NCBI GenBank assembly: GCA_964511385.1
Contig: CAZEFE010000006.1
Span: 124,001-188,000, forward strand
DNA: 64,000 nucleotides
Direction of reading: 5' to 3'
Origin: CAILHX01 sp964511385
Lineage (GTDB): Bacteria; Pseudomonadota; Gammaproteobacteria; Burkholderiales; Methylophilaceae
Positions 60,576 through 64,000 of this stretch are shown here, one piece after another; positions within the stretch are counted from its first letter, which is position 1; every line of letters begins with the position of its first letter. The notes under the pieces are model-generated. The model searched no databases. It saw nothing but the letters and a program-made list of their open reading frames with translations, and was not told where the DNA came from. The position numbers were made by a program, and so were the translations under genes.

Positions 60576-62402
60576 TTGAACCCGTCCTCGGCTCAGCAAA
60601 TCCTGCACGACGTATTCGGCTACGCTGCCTTCCGTGGCGCGCAGCAGGCCATCGTCGAGCATGTGAGCGCCGGTGGCGACGCCCTGGTGCTGATGCCCAC
60701 CGGCGGCGGCAAGTCGCTGTGCTACCAGATTCCCGCACTGCTGCGCGACGGCGTGGCGATTGTGGTATCGCCGCTGATCGCGTTGATGCAGGACCAGGTG
60801 GATGCCCTGCAACAGTTGGGGGTGAAAGCCGCGTTCCTCAACTCCAGCCTGGATGCCGACGCGGCGCGCGGCGTGCTGGGCCGGATGCACCAGGGCGAAC
60901 TGGATATACTCTACGTCGCCCCGGAGCGCCTGCTGATGCCCAACTTCCTGGCGTTGCTGGAGCAGGTCCAGGCCGGGCCTGGGCTGGCGCTGTTTGCCAT
61001 AGACGAGGCGCACTGCGTTTCGCAATGGGGCCACGATTTCCGCCCGGAGTACCGTCAGCTCACCGTGCTGCACGAGCGTTTCCCGGCCGTGCCGCGCATT
61101 GCGCTCACCGCCACCGCCGACGCGCCGACGCGCAACGAGATTATTGAACGTCTGGCGCTGGAAGATGCGCGCCAGTTCGTCTCCAGCTTCGACCGCCCCA
61201 ACATCAAGTATCGCGTCACGCAAAAAGACAACGCGCGCAAACAACTGGAAGCCTTCCTCGAAACCGAACACCCCAACGATGCCGGCATCGTCTATTGCCT
61301 GTCGCGCAAGCGGGTAGAAGAAACCGCCGACTGGTTGCAAAGCCGCGGCTGGGATGCGCTGCCCTACCACGCCGGGCTGGATGCCGCGGTGCGCAACGCC
61401 AACCAGCGCCGCTTCCTGCGCGAGGAGGGGGTTATCATGGTGGCGACAGTGGCGTTCGGCATGGGCATCGACAAGCCCAACGTGCGCTTCGTCGCCCACC
61501 TCGACCTGCCCAAGAGCATGGAAGGCTATTACCAGGAAACCGGCCGCGCCGGGCGCGACGGCTTGCCCGCCAATGCCTGGATGGCCTACGGCCTGGGCGA
61601 CGTGGTCAGCATGCGGCAGATGCTGGACAGCGGCGATGCGCCGGAAGAAAGAAAGCGCGTCGAACGGCAAAAACTGGACGCCTTGCTCGGCTTCTGCGAA
61701 TCCACGGCCTGCCGCCACCAGACGATATTGCGCTACTTCGGCGAGGAGCACCCCGGCGATTGCGGCCAGTGCGACAACTGCCTGGAGCCGGTGGATACCT
61801 GGGACGGCACCCAGGCCGCGCAGATGGCGCTATCGTGCGTGTATCGCACCGGGCAGCGCTTCGGCGTGGTGCACCTGATCGAAGTGCTGCTGGGCAAAAC
61901 CACGCCCAAAATCCAGCAATTCGGCCACCACGCGCTTTCCACCTTCGGCATCGGCCAGGGCTTGTCGCAATCGCAATGGAGCAGCGTGTTCCGCCAACTG
62001 GTCGCCAGTGGTTTTCTCGAAGCCGACATCGCAGCCTACGGCGGCCTCAAACTCACCGAAGCCGCGCGCGCCGTACTCAAAGGCCAGCAACAAGTCTGGC
62101 TGCGCCGCGACGCCGAACCCGCCAGCCGCAAGGTCAGCAAGGCCGAACGCGCCTCGCGCGCCAGGGAAGCCTTTGCCGGCGCCAGCGACGACCCGCTGTG
62201 GCAAGCGCTCAAGGCCAAACGGTTGGAACTGGCAAAAGAACAGGGCGTGCCGCCGTACGTGATTTTCCACGACAGCACCCTGCTGGAAATCCTCAACCAG
62301 CGTCCGCAAACACTGGATGAACTGGGGCGCATCAGCGGCGTAGGGCAGGCCAAGCTGGCACGGTATGGGGATGCGTTTTTGCAGGTGCTGGAAGGTGGCT
62401 AA
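60576..62402 (+). CDS. recQ: ATP-dependent DNA helicase RecQ
   Basis: RecQ unwinds DNA 3'-5' in recombination and repair. The start is a TTG (no ATG gives a family-like N-terminus); the product is 608 aa. Motifs: I TGGGKSLCYQIP near residue 41, II DEAHCVSQWGHDFRPEY, III LTATAD, and VI QETGRAGRDG. The zinc-binding region has cysteines in ESTACRHQ and QCDNCLEP; an HRDC domain forms the C-terminus. It lies 16 bp after the cyclase gene and its stop overlaps the next gene's start. Confidence 0.95.
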   Translation: MNPSSAQQILHDVFGYAAFRGAQQAIVEHVSAGGDALVLMPTGGGKSLCYQIPALLRDGVAIVVSPLIALMQDQVDALQQLGVKAAFLNSSLDADAARGVLGRMHQGELDILYVAPERLLMPNFLALLEQVQAGPGLALFAIDEAHCVSQWGHDFRPEYRQLTVLHERFPAVPRIALTATADAPTRNEIIERLALEDARQFVSSFDRPNIKYRVTQKDNARKQLEAFLETEHPNDAGIVYCLSRKRVEETADWLQSRGWDALPYHAGLDAAVRNANQRRFLREEGVIMVATVAFGMGIDKPNVRFVAHLDLPKSMEGYYQETGRAGRDGLPANAWMAYGLGDVVSMRQMLDSGDAPEERKRVERQKLDALLGFCESTACRHQTILRYFGEEHPGDCGQCDNCLEPVDTWDGTQAAQMALSCVYRTGQRFGVVHLIEVLLGKTTPKIQQFGHHALSTFGIGQGLSQSQWSSVFRQLVASGFLEADIAAYGGLKLTEAARAVLKGQQQVWLRRDAEPASRKVSKAERASRAREAFAGASDDPLWQALKAKRLELAKEQGVPPYVIFHDSTLLEILNQRPQTLDELGRISGVGQAKLARYGDAFLQVLEGG

Positions 62403-63540
62403 ATCTTCATTTTCTGATGATGGCGCTGAAAGAATCCGCTTGGCTTTTGATTATCACCGCGCGCATCCAGAGATATCCTTTGATGAGCATGTTCGTCAGA
62501 AAAAGATTCAACTCGGCGCATCGCTTGCCCGATTGCAAGCTATTTACCTAGATACTCGATATTGGATTTTTCTCAGAGATGCATATTTGGGGCGTCCTCA
62601 AAATGCATTGCATATTCAGCTACTCGATATCTTGAGAGGTGGAGTTGAGATGCATCGAATATATTGCCCAATATCCGATGCCACGTTGATCGAACTATTG
62701 AAGCGGAGTGGTCAAGAGCGGAAGGCAGTAATGACCTTGGTGGATGAATTAAGTCTGGGGGTTGCATTTGCGCCAGAAGAGGAACGGGTTGGGACGGAAT
62801 TGGCACATTTTCTTCATTCCGCCTTTTTTCCTGACGAGGTTTACCCTCTGAATTGGTTGGTTTGGAATCGTGTCGTATATACCCTTGGCATTGCCAGTCC
62901 ATCTGTGACATGGTTGGATGCCGCGGAAAATCAGGTGATGCAAAAAGCATTCTTTGACCACCTATGGGATATTCCATTAACAGAAGTCATGGAGATAGCC
63001 GGGTTGGATAAGGACTTCCCCCATCTCCCACTTGATGAATTGGCTCAGCGCCTTACCGCGCTTAATGCAAAATACAGCGGCGAACTCACCAGCTACAAGC
63101 AAACATACTCACGGGAAATATGGGGGGCGATTGATTTAATCCTTCCCAAAGTTGAAGCCATAATGGTTCCAATAGTAAATCGCCTCAGAAAAAGCGATGG
63201 TTCAACCCCGAACTCTATTGGTATTGAATCGCAAATAGAAGCACGATTATCTGAGGTATTCAGACATGGCAACGTGGCAAAAGTGTTGCCAACCTTGCAT
63301 GTGATGGCTCATTGCCATGCATCAATCCGACATGATAAGAGACGGCCCATGAAGGCAAACGATTTGCCGGACTTTCATCATGCCTCTGCGGCCTTGGTCT
63401 ATTGCAAGGCGTTCTTTACAGAAAATCCCTTGCGAATATTACTCACATCTCCCCAAGCAAAACTCGATAAAGAGTATAACTGCCGCGTCATTTCTGACAT
63501 CAATGAGGCAATAGATTTCCTGCGGGCTGAGAATTGGTAA
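62395..63540 (+). CDS. PIN-like-domain protein, probably horizontally acquired
   Basis: I do not know the family. The 381-aa protein has PIN-like features: an early Asp in AIYLDTRYWIFL near residue 52, a glutamate in SDATLIELLKR, and a late acidic region NDLPDFHHASAALVYCKAFF. PIN-fold proteins are metal-dependent ribonucleases, often toxins or defence effectors. Base composition is markedly AT-richer than recQ. GTG 62395 overlaps the recQ stop (4 codons earlier than the first ATG options would allow in context). It converges with the HigA gene, so the right end of the window looks accessory. Confidence 0.6.
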   Translation: MAKSSFSDDGAERIRLAFDYHRAHPEISFDEHVRQKKIQLGASLARLQAIYLDTRYWIFLRDAYLGRPQNALHIQLLDILRGGVEMHRIYCPISDATLIELLKRSGQERKAVMTLVDELSLGVAFAPEEERVGTELAHFLHSAFFPDEVYPLNWLVWNRVVYTLGIASPSVTWLDAAENQVMQKAFFDHLWDIPLTEVMEIAGLDKDFPHLPLDELAQRLTALNAKYSGELTSYKQTYSREIWGAIDLILPKVEAIMVPIVNRLRKSDGSTPNSIGIESQIEARLSEVFRHGNVAKVLPTLHVMAHCHASIRHDKRRPMKANDLPDFHHASAALVYCKAFFTENPLRILLTSPQAKLDKEYNCRVISDINEAIDFLRAENW

Positions 63541-63552
63541 ATGGCTTGCGAG

Positions 63553-63930
63553 CTAAGCTGCCGCCTGCCGTAACGGATAATCCCGAATCAACACCTCCGC
63601 CGGGATATTCAGCCCTGCCGATAACCGCCGAATCATTTCCAGCGACAACGGCCTGACTCGGTTCAGAATGTCCGAAACACGGCCACGCGGGCCGATGTAA
63701 GGTTCCAAGTCCTTACGGGTCAGCCCGCGGTTTTCCATGATGTATTCGATAAAGGTCACCGGATCGGGCGCTTCGATAGGGTAATGTGTCCTTTCGTAAG
63801 CTTCGATGAGTAATACCAGCACTTCAAGGCGTTCGGCCTCTGGGCTGCCATCGGGGGCATCCCACAGCGATTCGATTTCTGCCAATGCGGCCTGGTAGCT
63901 GATTTCATCGTGAATTGGTTTGATTTCCAT
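63553..63930 (-). CDS. higA: HigA-family antitoxin
   Basis: The 125-aa protein starts MEIKPIHDEISYQAALAEIE, the N-terminal pattern of HigA, followed by a Cro/C1-type helix-turn-helix (about 68-110: FIEYIMENRGLTRKDLEPYIG and RGRVSDILNRVRPLSLEMI). It should bind its own promoter and neutralise HigB, encoded 10 bp upstream on the same strand. A farther upstream ATG at 63990 would overlap the toxin gene and is rejected. Toxin-first order is characteristic of higBA. Confidence 0.9.
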   Translation of the reverse strand: MEIKPIHDEISYQAALAEIESLWDAPDGSPEAERLEVLVLLIEAYERTHYPIEAPDPVTFIEYIMENRGLTRKDLEPYIGPRGRVSDILNRVRPLSLEMIRRLSAGLNIPAEVLIRDYPLRQAAA

Positions 63931-63940
63931 CGTGCTGCTC

Positions 63941-64000
63941 CTAAATAATCTCGGCCTTGATTCGGTCATACTCGGCATGCGTGCCGACAAACCGGATAAA
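63941..64000 (-). CDS. higB: HigB-family toxin, C-terminal fragment cut by the window end
   Basis: The last 19 codons are visible: FIRFVGTHAEYDRIKAEII and a TAG stop. The VGTHAEYDRI segment is the conserved end of HigB (RelE-superfamily mRNA interferase). The gene continues past the right edge. The stop precedes the higA start by 10 bp. Confidence 0.88.
   Translation of the reverse strand, partial: FIRFVGTHAEYDRIKAEII

Overview
The window is a GC-rich bacterial chromosome segment that reads as a betaproteobacterium, most likely of the Nitrosomonadales (relatives of Gallionella, Sideroxydans or Sulfuricella). This rests on gene content: a PHA granule-region protein, ybiB facing cysG, dsbB-cysM, yffB-dapE-prmB, and a ydbH-ynbE-ydbL lipid-transport set. 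The placement is inferred from content and style, not from a marker gene. No rRNA, CRISPR array, intact transposase or integrase gene is present. One tRNA-Leu(UAG) sits near the left edge.

Region by region. 1-7.8 kb: tRNA-Leu, a small IS5-like MITE, a PHA-family protein, and a heavy-metal-type RND efflux operon (outer membrane factor, adaptor, pump) ending in a hexose-phosphate mutarotase. 7.8-9.3 kb: an accessory patch with an AT-richer integron-type gene cassette and its attC-like site, a second cassette ORF cut by a palindromic repeat, and a Phd/ParE-type toxin-antitoxin pair with a perfect palindromic operator. 9.3-21 kb: an RNB-family ribonuclease, then a surface-modification-like locus. 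That locus holds a 1670-residue protein with two sulfotransferase domains and one GT9-like glycosyltransferase domain between TPR arrays, a lipoprotein hydrolase coupled to it, a divergent repeat-rich autotransporter, and a stand-alone APS kinase.

21-34 kb: a two-component system, then a one-direction run of HAD phosphatase, class III aminotransferase, alpha/beta hydrolase, acyl carrier protein, ketoacyl synthase, FemAB/GNAT acyltransferase and an arginase-fold enzyme. This looks like an uncharacterised small-molecule or aminolipid pathway. It is followed on the minus strand by a formate/nitrite-type channel, an FAD dehydrogenase, an MBL-fold hydrolase and an HDOD protein. 34-46 kb is mostly housekeeping: rbgA, dapD, an M48 peptidase, an EF-hand protein, kup, xseA, ybiB, cysG, dsbB, cysM. 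It is interrupted between ybiB and cysG by a small insertion flanked by a second, diverged copy of the cysG 3' end.

46-64 kb: ydbH-ynbE-ydbL with a 3'-5' exonuclease; a membrane adenylate cyclase; prmB, dapE and yffB; a DHH phosphoesterase; uup; a parvulin isomerase; rep; a diguanylate cyclase; recQ. The right edge is accessory again: an AT-richer PIN-like gene overlapping the recQ stop, and a HigBA toxin-antitoxin pair cut by the window end.

The two stretches most likely to hold an undescribed system are 11.1-21.0 kb (proposed PAPS supply, sulfation and glycosylation, and an autotransporter substrate) and 23.2-29.6 kb (the ACP/ketosynthase/acyltransferase/arginase-fold run). Both functional readings are inferences from domain content and gene order.
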